Positions 52,360-62,310 of a DNA stretch of 64,000 nt are shown piece after piece. The DNA comes from Marinomonas sargassi (GTDB lineage Bacteria > Pseudomonadota > Gammaproteobacteria > Pseudomonadales > Marinomonadaceae). How positions within the stretch are numbered: the first letter of the stretch is position 1; each line of letters opens with the position of its first letter. The stretch is from the NCBI RefSeq assembly GCF_025716875.1, contig NZ_JAOVZB010000003.1:186001-250000 (forward strand). The letters run 5' to 3'. The notes under the pieces are model-generated. The model saw only the letters and a program-made list of their open reading frames with translations, had not been told where the DNA came from and did no database searches. The position numbers were made by a program, and so were the translations under genes.

Positions 52360-54279
52360 TTATCCGTTCTGCATTTCTTCAAGTTCTAACCAGCGCTCCA
52401 TAGTATTCTCAAGCTGCTGTTCTTTATCTGCTAATTTCTCAAGTGTTTCTTGTACTTTGGCTGAGTCACCTGAGTAAAAGTCGGCTGAGCTGGTTATCTC
52501 ATGCAAGGATGCGACTTCTTCTTCCAGTTCAGCAATCACATCTGGCATATTTTCAAACTCGCGCTGAAGCTTATAGCTCAGCTTCACCTTAGGTTTACTA
52601 TTTTCTGGAGCAGGTTTAGTTTCCTGAGCCTCGGTTTTAACGCTGCTTTCTTTTTTAGCAGGCGTATCAGTTTGCGAGGTTGATTCTGTAGGGAATTTAC
52701 CACCTTGACGAATCCAATCTTGATAGCCGCCAACATACTCCTTCACATTACCTTCACCTTCAAACGCCACCACACTAGTCACAACATTATCTAAGAAAGA
52801 GCGGTCATGGCTCACCAACAAAAGCGTGCCGTCATAATTCATCAAGAGTTCTTCAAGAAGCTCTAAAGTCTCTACATCCAAGTCGTTTGTTGGCTCATCC
52901 ATAATCAGCAGGTTAGCTGGCTTGGTGAAAAGCTTAGCCAATAAGACACGGTTACGTTCACCACCTGACAAAGCTTTTATTGGAGTTCGCGCTCGCTCTG
53001 GGGGGAACAAGAAATCACCTAAATAACCAATAACGTGTTTGTTATGGCCATTGATTTCAATCACATCTTTGCCTTCACCCACATTCTCAGCGACGGTTTG
53101 TTCAGGATTAAGTTGCTCCCTAAGTTGATCGAAGTAAGCCACATTCAACTTGGTACCTTGGCGAACCTTACCAGACTCAGGCTCTAGATTGCCCAACAGA
53201 ATTTTCAAGAAGGTACTTTTGCCGCAACCGTTAGGTCCAATTAAGCCAATTCGATCACCACGATTAACAATAAAGTCCATCGGTTTAAGAATGACTTTAT
53301 TTTCAAAGGAATGGGCAACCTGAGTAAATTCAGCCACCAACTTGCCCGACTTCTCTTTGGTTTCAATCGCCATTTTTGCATTACCTTGACGGCCGATACG
53401 TTCAGAGCGCTCTACCCTCATAGCTTTTAAGGCTCTTACTCGACCTTCATTACGAGTACGGCGGGCTTTAATACCTTGGCGAATCCATACTTCTTCTTCT
53501 GCAAGGCGTTTATCAAATAGAGCGTTGGCACGTTCTTCTTCTTCAAGCATCTTCTCTTTGAAGATAAGAAACTCGTGGATGTTGCCACTGAAGGAAATTA
53601 AGTTACCTCGATCGAGTTCGATAATACGATTGGCAAGCTTTTCCAAGAAACGTCTATCATGGGTAATAAAAAGAATGAGGCCACGGAATTGTTGAAGCTG
53701 TTGCTCCATCCACTCAATGGTTGGCACGTCCAAATGGTTGGTCGGCTCATCCAGTAGCAAGACATCTGGATTGGAAATTAAGGCTTGAGCAAGAATGACT
53801 CGTCGGCGCCAACCACCTGACAACTCAGACATCAGTTTATCTGCTGGTAGTGCCAAACGCTGTATCATATGATTAACACGTTGTTCTAAATCCCAACCTT
53901 GTATACGGTCTAATTCCGTTTGAATGTTACCCAGTTCATCTGAATGGTCATTATCTAGATCTTCTAATAATGCAAAGTAACGCGTCATTAAATTATGAGC
54001 TTCGCCTGCACCTTCACTAACCACTTCTCGAACTGTTTTTTCGTTTGCATCTGGCAACTCTTGAGGCAGTTGAGCAAGTTTCATCCCGCCTTCTAGTCGT
54101 ACCACACCTTCATCAGGTACTAGCTCACCTAGAATTACTTTAAGTAGAGTTGATTTACCTGTGCCATTTCGACCTATGATAGCCACCCTTTCACCTGCTT
54201 CTGCGGCAAAGCTAATTTTTGAAAGTAGCGGGTTATGACCAAAGGCAATACTGATTTGTTCTAACGACAATAGACTCAT
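52360..54279 (-). CDS. uup: ABC-F ATPase Uup
   Basis: 639 residues with two ATP-binding cassettes: Walker A GRNGTGKST and GPNGCGKST, signatures LSGGWRRR and LSGGERNR, Walker B LLLDEPTNHLD and LIMDEPTNDLD, joined by the charged linker typical of ABC-F proteins. The C-terminal coiled coil (KLSYKLQREFENMPDVI to RWLELEEMQNG) is the DNA-binding end that marks Uup. Uup acts on ribosomes or branched DNA and affects transposon precise excision. It is the first gene of the leftward cluster with DUF2760 and the two Hsp70s. Confidence 0.92.
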   Translation of the reverse strand: MSLLSLEQISIAFGHNPLLSKISFAAEAGERVAIIGRNGTGKSTLLKVILGELVPDEGVVRLEGGMKLAQLPQELPDANEKTVREVVSEGAGEAHNLMTRYFALLEDLDNDHSDELGNIQTELDRIQGWDLEQRVNHMIQRLALPADKLMSELSGGWRRRVILAQALISNPDVLLLDEPTNHLDVPTIEWMEQQLQQFRGLILFITHDRRFLEKLANRIIELDRGNLISFSGNIHEFLIFKEKMLEEEERANALFDKRLAEEEVWIRQGIKARRTRNEGRVRALKAMRVERSERIGRQGNAKMAIETKEKSGKLVAEFTQVAHSFENKVILKPMDFIVNRGDRIGLIGPNGCGKSTFLKILLGNLEPESGKVRQGTKLNVAYFDQLREQLNPEQTVAENVGEGKDVIEINGHNKHVIGYLGDFLFPPERARTPIKALSGGERNRVLLAKLFTKPANLLIMDEPTNDLDVETLELLEELLMNYDGTLLLVSHDRSFLDNVVTSVVAFEGEGNVKEYVGGYQDWIRQGGKFPTESTSQTDTPAKKESSVKTEAQETKPAPENSKPKVKLSYKLQREFENMPDVIAELEEEVASLHEITSSADFYSGDSAKVQETLEKLADKEQQLENTMERWLELEEMQNG

Positions 54280-54376
54280 ATCTATCCATATTTAAGTAAA
54301 AAAATAGTGGCGCTATAGTATCATTCTTCTGCTAGAAGGTTCAGTAAATATGAAGGGACAACAAGCCAAAAACTGA

Positions 54377-54397
54377 TTGTTATATAAGATATAACAA
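54377..54397. promoter_or_regulatory. Operator-like palindrome upstream of RND efflux genes
   Basis: Perfect nine-base arms TTGTTATAT (54377-54385) and ATATAACAA (54389-54397) with a three-base spacer, in the divergent region between uup and the efflux operon. Size and symmetry fit a TetR or MarR-family operator. T-rich sequence follows it on the plus strand, but no rightward gene ends there, so a terminator is less likely. Confidence 0.5.
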
Positions 54398-54543
54398 AGT
54401 TTTTTATATATTTTATTAGAAAGCAAACTGTCGTTATTGTTATCATCAAGAGATATCACAAGATTCTCTTTAGTTGTCAGGGTTTGACTCATTAAAAGGA
54501 GCACAACTTGTTCGGCAACTATTCCTTAACTTAGGAGCGTTAA

Positions 54544-55641
54544 ATGTCGTTAAAGAATAAAGTTGGGCCTCTTACTGCGGTTGTTATTGCTTCAGCAACG
54601 GTTACTTGGATGGTGATAGGAGGAAACGGAATTACCGCAGCACCCGCATCAAATGAGCCAGCTCAAGAAGCACAGGCTACATCTGATACACAAAAAGCCA
54701 ATACACTGTATCCAGTACAAGCCAAGAAACTTCAAAGCCAACTTGTTGAGACACACCTAACGTTAAGTGGGAAAACCCTAGTCAATGACAGCCTTACATT
54801 AACCAATGGTTATGCTGGCCGTGTTACCTCTTTGCCTTATGCTAAAGGTGATAAAGTTGAAAAAGGTTCTTCTATCCTAAAAATTGACACCCGTGCATTA
54901 AAAACACAAATAGAGGAAGCTGAGCTTTTAGTAACTCAAAGAAAGCTTGAGCTAGAAGGTATAAAAAGACTTTCCGTCAACAACTTCTCCTCTAAAGCCA
55001 ATTTAGCCTCTGCAGAAACAGCACTGGCTTCAGCCAAAGCAACTGAGCTGGCATTAAAGATTCAACTAGAAAATGCCAACTTAACTGCACCATTTTCTGG
55101 AATACTGAACAGTCTGGATGTAGAGAAAGGTCAGCTACTGGCAAACAGCGCCACTGTGGGTACGATCATATCCATCAACCCTATCAAGGTAAGTGTAGAT
55201 ATTCCTCAGAGCAAAATTCATAAAGTCTCTATTGATACTCAAGCCAATATTCAATTTGACTCGGGTTACCAAACAGACGGTACTGTTTCTTATATAAGCA
55301 GTGTTGCAAATGAAGCAAATCGCACCATTAGCGTTGAGTTACTGGTAAACAACTCCGAGAGCAACATCTTTGCTGGCGTTACTGCAAAAGTTGATTTTAT
55401 TTTGGAAAGGCAGAAAGCGCATGCATTTTCCCCTGCTCTTCTCACTTTGGATGACTTTGGAAATACTGCAGTAAAGACCTTAAGTGGTGATAATAAAGTT
55501 GTTATATCTCCTATTGAAATCATTCGATCAGAAAGAGAACAAATTTGGGTAACCGGATTAGAAGACACAACAAACATTATTACTGTTGGTCAGGGCTTTG
55601 TCTCTGAAAACGATACTGTCGACGCCCATTACCAAAACTAA
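54544..55641 (+). CDS. RND efflux periplasmic adaptor (membrane fusion protein)
   Basis: 365 residues: N-terminal membrane anchor or uncleaved signal (LTAVVIASATVTWMVIGG), barrel-sandwich halves (about 75-110, GYAGRVTSLPYAKGDKVEKGS, seen as RVTSLPYAKGDKVEKG; and NLTAPFSGILNSLDVEKG), a helical hairpin between them, then beta-barrel domains (KVSVDIPQSKIHKV). It links the pump at 55652 to an outer-membrane channel, presumably TolC encoded elsewhere. AGGAG lies upstream of the ATG. No lipoprotein cysteine is seen. Confidence 0.9.
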   Translation: MSLKNKVGPLTAVVIASATVTWMVIGGNGITAAPASNEPAQEAQATSDTQKANTLYPVQAKKLQSQLVETHLTLSGKTLVNDSLTLTNGYAGRVTSLPYAKGDKVEKGSSILKIDTRALKTQIEEAELLVTQRKLELEGIKRLSVNNFSSKANLASAETALASAKATELALKIQLENANLTAPFSGILNSLDVEKGQLLANSATVGTIISINPIKVSVDIPQSKIHKVSIDTQANIQFDSGYQTDGTVSYISSVANEANRTISVELLVNNSESNIFAGVTAKVDFILERQKAHAFSPALLTLDDFGNTAVKTLSGDNKVVISPIEIIRSEREQIWVTGLEDTTNIITVGQGFVSENDTVDAHYQN

Positions 55642-55651
55642 GGAACTCGGA

Positions 55652-58600
55652 ATGCAAACTCTCATTGAGGCAGCCTTAGCTCGCTCACGTACCGTTATGA
55701 TGTTCTTTATACTCATTGTCATAATGGGCATAGTTTCATACATTGAAATTGCTAAAGAAAGTGATCCTGATATCACTATCCCAGTGGCTTACGTATCCGT
55801 TTCCTTAGAGGGTATATCCCCTGAAGATGCTGACAGCCTATTAGCTCACCCTTTAGAAAAGGAGCTGAAAGGCCTTGAAGGCCTAAAAGAAATAAAATCG
55901 ACAGCCTCTGAAGGCCATGCCTCTATCATCCTAGAGTTTGAATCTGGTACTGATATTGACCAAGCGATCCTTGACGCTAAAGACAAGGTAGATAGAGCGA
56001 AAAGTGAATTGCCTGACGATGCCGAAGAGCCTACCGTAACAGAAATCAATTTATCAACCTTCCCTGTCTTGAGAGTGAATCTATCGGGCAATGTCGATTT
56101 TGCAACCCTTAGTCGAACCGCTAAAAACTTGCAGGACAGTATTGAGGCAATTGATGGCGTATTAGAAGCCGCCATTAGCGGTGACCGTGATCAGCAGGCG
56201 CAAATCATCATCAGCCCAGAGAAAATAGAATCTTATAACCTTTCTCTCGCTGAAGTAGCTAATTTTGTTGCTGGGAATAACCGTTTGGTGGCTGCTGGTA
56301 ATCTGGATACGGGTGCTGGCCGATTCTCCTTGAAAGTACCGGGACTATTAAAAACCAAAGAAGATATATTAAACCTGCCAATTAAAGTGGATGGCGATGA
56401 TGTGGTTCTATTAGGTGATGTGGCAACCGGAGAGCTCACTTTTGAAGATCCAACAAGCTATGCTCGTGTGGCAGGAAAGCGCAGCATCTCTTTAGCGGTA
56501 TCCAAGCGAGTAGGCGTTAACATTATCGAAACCATTAACGCAGTAAAGGAAGTCGTGGCCGAGGAAAGCCAAGGCTGGGTCGATGGCATTGAATATAATC
56601 TTACTGGTGACAAATCCGTTGATATAGAAACCTCTTTAAACGATCTCTTCAATAACGTATTGGCCGCTACTCTACTAGTAATGATCGTTATTGTTTGGGC
56701 CTTAGGTGCTCGAAGCGCCATCCTAGTAGGTTTAGCTATACCGGGGGCATTTTTAGCTGGCATTTTGATATTAGACCTGCAGGGACATACCATTAATATG
56801 GTCGTTCTTTTCGCACTAATTTTGAGTGTTGGCATGCTGGTGGATGGCGCAATCGTTGTCACTGAATACGCGGACAGAAGACTTGCTGAAGGAGCCAATA
56901 AACGCGAAGCCTATAAAGAGGCAGCTAAACGTATGGCATGGCCAATTACCGCTTCAACAGCAACAACACTCGCTGTATTTATGCCACTCTTATTTTGGCC
57001 TGACATCGTGGGTGAATTCATGCGCTACATGCCTATCACCATTATAGCCACACTATCTTCCTCTCTTGTTATGGCCTTGATTGTTTTACCGACCATTGGC
57101 TCCGTCATAGGTAAGAAAGGCGCCTATTCAGAGAAGCACATGAAAGCGTTAGCAGTGACTGAAAGTGGCGATCTCAGAGAATTAACTGGACTAACAGGCC
57201 TATACGGCCGAATGCTTAATAAATTAGTAGAAAGCCCTATTATTGTTCTACTCTTTACCATCACCTTGTTAATCAGTGTTTTCACGGTATACGGAAAGTT
57301 CGGTAAGGGTGTTGAATTCTTCCCTGATATTGAGCCTGAATCTGCCAACTTGGAAGTCCGTGCTCGTGGAGACCTTTCTCTCGCCGAGAAGGACAACCTA
57401 GTCAGGCAAGTTGAGAATCAACTCTTAGACATTACTGAACTACAAAGCATAGTAACAACAAGCTTCGTAACGCCAGGAAACAATGCTTCTCCTGATAGCA
57501 TTGGCTCAATCAATCTCGAATTTACCGACTGGTATGAACGCGAGTCAGCCAGCGTTATTTTAGAGAGAATCAGAGAGCGCACAAAGAGTATCCCGGGTAT
57601 CGAAATTAGCGCAGAAAAAGAGCAAGGCGGTCCACAATCTGGTGCTGATATTCAATTACAGCTTACCTCCGACTATTCCGCTGCGCTTAATGCCGCTGCG
57701 GATGAAATTAGTAAAAGGTTACGTGAACGTAAGGAGATCCTATCCGTAAACGACGATAGATCTTTACCCGGTATAGAATGGCGTATTGAAATCGATCGTG
57801 AAGAAGCGAGTCGCTATGGGGTTGATGTGAACAGCCTAGGAAATGTCATCAAACTGGTTACCACTGGTATCACCCTTAGTGACTTCTTACCGGAAGGCGC
57901 CGATGATAAAATCGATATCATCCTACGCTACCCAGTCAATAACAGAAGCTTAGATCAGTTAGACCAATTGCAGATTCCAACGAATCAAGGAAGCATTCCT
58001 GCAAGCAACTTCATTAAGCGCTATGCAGCTCCAAAGCAAGGCGTAGTCAATCGTACTGAGGGTAAAAAATCGGTACAAATTGAAGCGGATGTTGAAGACG
58101 GCCTTGTGGTAGATGAAGTGATTAAGCGCATTAAAGCAGAGCTAGACGCCCAAGGCATAGATAGTCACGTGAGCTACGAGTTCCGAGGCAATACCGAAGA
58201 ACAGCAAAAATCCATGGTTTTCTTAGCTAAAGCGTTTGGTGTGGCTTTCTTTATTATGGCGATCATATTGGTCACTCAATTTAATAACTTCTTCCAATGT
58301 CTTTTGATTTTAAGTGCCGTTGTCTTCTCCACCATGGGGGTCTTTATTGGCCTTATGCTAAAAGGCCAGCCTTTTGGTATTGTCATGAGCGGGGTTGGCG
58401 TTATTGCGTTGGCAGGTATTGTTGTAAATAACAATATAGTCCTGATTGATACCTTTAATGGTCTTATCAAAAAAGGTATGAGAGTGCGTGAAGCGGCAGT
58501 ACGTACAGGTGTTCAGCGCTTAAGGCCTGTTATCCTGACGACTATCACAACCATCTTGGGTTTGATTCCAATGGTGTTTCAGCTCAACATAGATCTGATC

Positions 58601-58777
58601 CATCAAACTATCAGTGTTGGCGCCCCTTCTGCACAATGGTGGACTCAGCTATCAACCGCAATAGCAGGTGGGCTGGCATTCTCCACGCCTTTAACTCTTA
58701 TTCTAACGCCATGCTTATTAGTATTAGGCTATCGTCGGAAAGAAAGAAAAAGATTGGCAGCTGCCACTGCTGACTGA
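55652..58777 (+). CDS. RND-family efflux pump
   Basis: About 1041 residues, twelve membrane helices in two halves with large periplasmic loops. N-terminal helix (TVMMFFILIVIMGIVSY), the SLEGISPEDADSLL porter start, the proton-relay region in LFALILSVGMLVDGAIVVTEYADRR (VGMLVDGAIVV with the key aspartate), and VVNNNIVLIDTFN in the second half. It is HAE1-like rather than heavy-metal type by sequence impression; substrate unknown. I chose ATG 55652 with AGGA 7 bases upstream; the frame runs back into the adaptor gene to 55586. Confidence 0.92.
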   Translation: MQTLIEAALARSRTVMMFFILIVIMGIVSYIEIAKESDPDITIPVAYVSVSLEGISPEDADSLLAHPLEKELKGLEGLKEIKSTASEGHASIILEFESGTDIDQAILDAKDKVDRAKSELPDDAEEPTVTEINLSTFPVLRVNLSGNVDFATLSRTAKNLQDSIEAIDGVLEAAISGDRDQQAQIIISPEKIESYNLSLAEVANFVAGNNRLVAAGNLDTGAGRFSLKVPGLLKTKEDILNLPIKVDGDDVVLLGDVATGELTFEDPTSYARVAGKRSISLAVSKRVGVNIIETINAVKEVVAEESQGWVDGIEYNLTGDKSVDIETSLNDLFNNVLAATLLVMIVIVWALGARSAILVGLAIPGAFLAGILILDLQGHTINMVVLFALILSVGMLVDGAIVVTEYADRRLAEGANKREAYKEAAKRMAWPITASTATTLAVFMPLLFWPDIVGEFMRYMPITIIATLSSSLVMALIVLPTIGSVIGKKGAYSEKHMKALAVTESGDLRELTGLTGLYGRMLNKLVESPIIVLLFTITLLISVFTVYGKFGKGVEFFPDIEPESANLEVRARGDLSLAEKDNLVRQVENQLLDITELQSIVTTSFVTPGNNASPDSIGSINLEFTDWYERESASVILERIRERTKSIPGIEISAEKEQGGPQSGADIQLQLTSDYSAALNAAADEISKRLRERKEILSVNDDRSLPGIEWRIEIDREEASRYGVDVNSLGNVIKLVTTGITLSDFLPEGADDKIDIILRYPVNNRSLDQLDQLQIPTNQGSIPASNFIKRYAAPKQGVVNRTEGKKSVQIEADVEDGLVVDEVIKRIKAELDAQGIDSHVSYEFRGNTEEQQKSMVFLAKAFGVAFFIMAIILVTQFNNFFQCLLILSAVVFSTMGVFIGLMLKGQPFGIVMSGVGVIALAGIVVNNNIVLIDTFNGLIKKGMRVREAAVRTGVQRLRPVILTTITTILGLIPMVFQLNIDLIHQTISVGAPSAQWWTQLSTAIAGGLAFSTPLTLILTPCLLVLGYRRKERKRLAAATAD

Positions 58778-58800
58778 TTTCATTAATAGTTATTGCGTAC

Positions 58801-58838
58801 AAAAAAGCGGATTTAGAAGTTATCTAAATCCGCTTTTT
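58801..58838. terminator. Strong bidirectional terminator between RND pump and metZ
   Basis: AAAAAAGCGGATTTAGA, loop AGTTA, TCTAAATCCGCTTTTT: an 11-base core stem extended by A/T pairs, between convergent genes. Confidence 0.95.
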
Positions 58839-58856
58839 ATGATTTTATCGATCGAC

Positions 58857-60029
58857 TTAAAGCTGAGCTAGTGCATTAGCTATATCAGCAATAATGTCAT
58901 CAATATCTTCCAGACCAACAGAAATACGAACCAAGCCTTCTGCGATACCGGCTTTTTGTTTTTCTTCATCGGTTAGACGACCATGAGTTGTCGATGCAGG
59001 ATGTGTGACTAAGGTTTTTGTATCACCAAGATTTCCTGTAATAGACATCAACTTAGTTGCATTAATCACAGACCATGCTGCTTCACGTCCTCCATCTACG
59101 ACGAATGAGAGAAGACCGCCAAAGCCTTTTTGCTGCTGCTTAGCAAGTTCATGGTACTTATGACTAGGCAAACCACCATAGTTCACTTTTGCCACTTTAG
59201 GGTGAGCCTCAAGAAACTCTGCCAACTTCATTGCATTAGATGAATGGGCTGTCATTCGTAATGACAAGGTCTCTAAACCATTTAGTAGTACCCATGCATT
59301 AAATGGACTCATGCACGGCCCAGCACTTCTCATAAAGGCAGTAAAGACATCAATAAGCTCTTGTGAAGCAATCAAGGCACCACCTAAGCAACGACCTTGG
59401 CCATCGATAAACTTAGTTGCAGATTGCATAACGATATCTGCTCCCTGAGTTAGCGGGTTTTGTAATGCCGGTGTTGCCAACACAGTATCAACGCATAACA
59501 ATGCATTCTTGGCGTGAGCTAATTTGGCAACACGCTCCACATCAACCACTTCGTATAAAGGATTCGAAGGCGTCTCGAAATAACAAAAGCGCGTTTTGTC
59601 ATTAATGGCCTCTTCCCACGCTTGGTAATCCGTAGCGTCAACGTATACTACCTCGACACCAAATTTGGTCGTGTAGGTGTTAAAGAACTTAACGGTGGAA
59701 CCAAAAATGTTACGTGAACAAACTACTCTATCGCCAGCGCTTAACAAGCTATAAGCCAAAGTCATTAGTGCAGACATGCCTGAGCTGGTGGCAATTGCTG
59801 CTTCACCTTTTTCAAGAGCCGCTAGACGCTTCTCAAACAACTCAACTGTCGGGTTGGTAAAGCGCGAATAAATGTTGCCATCCTCTTCGCCAGAGAACTT
59901 ACCCGCCGCCTCTTCTGCGCTGCTATAAGCAAAGCTCGATGTCATAAAGATGGCTTCACTATTCTCTTGTTCTTGTGTTTGGCGTATACCTGCGCGAATG
60001 GCCTTTGTTGCATCTTTATAATCTGACAT
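58857..60029 (-). CDS. metZ: O-succinylhomoserine sulfhydrylase
   Basis: A 390-residue PLP enzyme of the Cys/Met metabolism family that makes homocysteine directly from O-succinylhomoserine and sulfide. The PLP lysine is in MQSATKFIDGQGR; SRFTNPTVELFEKRLA and ATSSGMSALMTL are family signatures. Position right after purF is the arrangement of Pseudomonas and relatives, supporting MetZ over MetB. A hairpin in the purF-metZ gap may reduce read-through from purF. Confidence 0.92.
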   Translation of the reverse strand: MSDYKDATKAIRAGIRQTQEQENSEAIFMTSSFAYSSAEEAAGKFSGEEDGNIYSRFTNPTVELFEKRLAALEKGEAAIATSSGMSALMTLAYSLLSAGDRVVCSRNIFGSTVKFFNTYTTKFGVEVVYVDATDYQAWEEAINDKTRFCYFETPSNPLYEVVDVERVAKLAHAKNALLCVDTVLATPALQNPLTQGADIVMQSATKFIDGQGRCLGGALIASQELIDVFTAFMRSAGPCMSPFNAWVLLNGLETLSLRMTAHSSNAMKLAEFLEAHPKVAKVNYGGLPSHKYHELAKQQQKGFGGLLSFVVDGGREAAWSVINATKLMSITGNLGDTKTLVTHPASTTHGRLTDEEKQKAGIAEGLVRISVGLEDIDDIIADIANALAQL

Positions 60030-60053
60030 TAGTTCCTCACTTTTCTTTATTTC

Positions 60054-60089
60054 TAAAACAACTAAGCCAGGTTGTGACCTGGCTTAGTT
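60054..60089 (-). terminator. Hairpin between purF and metZ
   Basis: AACTAAGCCAGGT (60060-60072) and ACCTGGCTTAGTT (60077-60089) form a perfect 13-base stem with a four-base loop. On the minus strand it is followed by GTTTTAG. It lies 27 bases after the purF stop and 30 bases before metZ, so it may end or attenuate the operon. Confidence 0.8.
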
Positions 60090-60115
60090 GAATATCCGTC
60101 ACGCAAATTCCAATT

Positions 60116-61624
60116 TTACATGGGATGCATCATATCACTAGATTCAATTTTCTCTGAAGAAGATTTATTTGAATCATTACGAGCATTTTCAATATTCGTT
60201 AAGTAATCCGCATCGATGTTACCCGCAATGTAAGTTGCATCGAAAACAGACGTATCAAACTCTCGAACATCTGAATGTTTTTCATCGATACAAGCATCGA
60301 TAAGATCTTCCAAATCTTGGAAAATAAGCTTATCTGCTTCAATCAACTCACAAATTTCATCCACGTTTCGGTTGTAAGCTATCAACTCTTTTGCCGCTGG
60401 CATATCAATACCATAGACATTTGGGTAACGCACTTCAGGGGCGGCAGAGGCGATATACACCTTCTTCGCACCGGCTTCACGTGCCATCTCGATAATTTCT
60501 TTACTCGTAGTACCACGAACAATAGAGTCATCAACCAAGAGAACGGTCTTATCTTTAAACTCAAATGGCACAGGGTTTAGCTTCTGACGCACAGACTTTT
60601 TACGAACCGCTTGACCGGGCATGATAAAAGTACGGCCAATATAGCGATTTTTTACTAGGCCTTCGCGGAATGGAATATCTAGCGCCTGAGCAATTTGCAA
60701 CGCTGCAGTACGGCTAGTGTCTGGAATGGGAATAACCACATCAATGTCATGATCCTTCCATTCTCTTTGAATTTTCGCAGCAAGACGGTCGCCCATGTTA
60801 ATACGAGCTTTATAAACCGAAATGTTATCAATTACTGTGTCAGGACGCGCAAAATACACATATTCAAACAAGCAAGGACGCGCTACTTTTTTAGCAGTAC
60901 ATTGGCGGAAATGTACTTGATGATCTGAATCAATAAAGATAGCTTCGCCTGGCTGTATATCACGTTCTACTTTAAAGCCAGCAGCGTCTAGAGCAACACT
61001 TTCAGAAGCAACCATGTATTCAACACCAGTATCAGTCACTCGCGAGCCATAAATTAAAGGACGAATACCATCTGGGTCGCGGAATGCTAATATTCCATAG
61101 CCAGTAATCAGAGTAACTACGGCATAACCGCCTTCTATACGTTTATACACTCTCTCTAAAGCGTTAAAAATATCTTCTGCTGAAGGTACTAGCTTGCCCT
61201 CTTCGTGTAATTCATGAGCAAGTACATTCACCAATACTTCTGAATCTGATGTCGTATTGATATGACGTAAATCTGACTCAAAGACTTCGCGCTTTAACTT
61301 TTCAGTGTTGGTTAGATTACCGTTATGCGCTAAAGAGATGCCATAAGGAGAGTTAACATAGAACGGCTGAGCCTCTGCTGAGCTTGATGTTCCTGCTGTT
61401 GGGTAACGAACATGGCCAATACCTATATTACCATGCAGCTTTTTCATATGACGCGTACGGAACACTTCGCTCACAGGTCCGTTGTCTTTACGTAAGTGCA
61501 GTCGTCCATTATGGCTAGTTACCATGCCCGCAGCATCTTGCCCACGATGCTGAAGAAGGGTTAATGCGTCAAAGATTGCTTGATTAACCACTGAAGTGCC
61601 TACGACACCAACGATACCACACAT
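60116..61624 (-). CDS. purF: Amidophosphoribosyltransferase
   Basis: A 502-residue enzyme for the first committed step of purine synthesis. The glutaminase domain begins [11 protein letters not shown] with nucleophile C2 (after Met removal); [13 protein letters not shown] sequence [12 protein letters not shown] and HVRYPTAG follow. The PRPP site is [14 protein letters not shown]. Part of the leftward folC-dedD-cvpA-purF-metZ arrangement. Confidence 0.97.
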   Translation of the reverse strand: MCGIVGVVGTSVVNQAIFDALTLLQHRGQDAAGMVTSHNGRLHLRKDNGPVSEVFRTRHMKKLHGNIGIGHVRYPTAGTSSSAEAQPFYVNSPYGISLAHNGNLTNTEKLKREVFESDLRHINTTSDSEVLVNVLAHELHEEGKLVPSAEDIFNALERVYKRIEGGYAVVTLITGYGILAFRDPDGIRPLIYGSRVTDTGVEYMVASESVALDAAGFKVERDIQPGEAIFIDSDHQVHFRQCTAKKVARPCLFEYVYFARPDTVIDNISVYKARINMGDRLAAKIQREWKDHDIDVVIPIPDTSRTAALQIAQALDIPFREGLVKNRYIGRTFIMPGQAVRKKSVRQKLNPVPFEFKDKTVLLVDDSIVRGTTSKEIIEMAREAGAKKVYIASAAPEVRYPNVYGIDMPAAKELIAYNRNVDEICELIEADKLIFQDLEDLIDACIDEKHSDVREFDTSVFDATYIAGNIDADYLTNIENARNDSNKSSSEKIESSDMMHPM

Positions 61625-61705
61625 GTTACAAATCCTCGTGTTGGGGAGTTACGGCCAATGCCGCAAATTTATTACCGTATGTTAGCTACTTTAAGTCTGT
61701 AGCTT

Positions 61706-62236
61706 TTATTTAAGAACACGGTCAATGAGAGTCGAATCCACAAGGTCCGAGCTCTTGCCTAACATTTCACGTGTCCAATCGTTTAACTGTCCCAATTGCG
61801 GAATTAACTGAGACGACTTCCAAAACTCTGTTTCCTCAATAGCGGGACTCAAACTTAGTAATGATACGAAAGCAATAACAATCAAACTGCCTCGAGCAAA
61901 ACCAAAGAGCATGCCTAATACTCTGTCCGTACTGGATAAACCTGTTACTTGGATTAAAAACCCCAGCATGTAGCTCACCAGAGCACCCACAACCAATGAA
62001 GCAACGAATAGAGATACATAAGAAACAATATAACGAATCTGGTCGTTCTGAACCTGATCTAATAGCAGAGCCTGCATTTGGTCTGCAAACTTGACCGCTA
62101 TAACAAATGCAACAACCCAAGTTAGTAACGACAAAACCTCTTTAACAAAGCCTCGTTTTAAACTGAGTAATGAAGAAAGAACAACTACACCGATAATTAA
62201 CCAGTCTACCGTCGACATTGCACTAGCTTGTTCCAT
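61706..62236 (-). CDS. cvpA: CvpA-family inner membrane protein
   Basis: A 176-residue protein with four predicted membrane helices, beginning STVDWLIIGVVVLSSLLSL and containing RGFVKEVLSLLTWVVAF, the CvpA signature; in E. coli it is needed for colicin V production and affects envelope homeostasis. GAGG six bases before the ATG supports start 62236. It precedes purF, the conserved neighbour. Confidence 0.93.
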   Translation of the reverse strand: MEQASAMSTVDWLIIGVVVLSSLLSLKRGFVKEVLSLLTWVVAFVIAVKFADQMQALLLDQVQNDQIRYIVSYVSLFVASLVVGALVSYMLGFLIQVTGLSSTDRVLGMLFGFARGSLIVIAFVSLLSLSPAIEETEFWKSSQLIPQLGQLNDWTREMLGKSSDLVDSTLIDRVLK

Positions 62237-62310
62237 TCGTACCTCTAAAAAAGGAGCGCAGTTTAACAGATGAATCCCATATTCAAAATACCGTTATAGA
62301 ACTGCTACCA

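Noticed and set aside
54313..54504. Minus-strand 63-codon frame in the uup-adaptor divergent region
   Set aside because: Composition is unlike protein-coding sequence here, it covers the operator-like palindrome and has no recognisable family.
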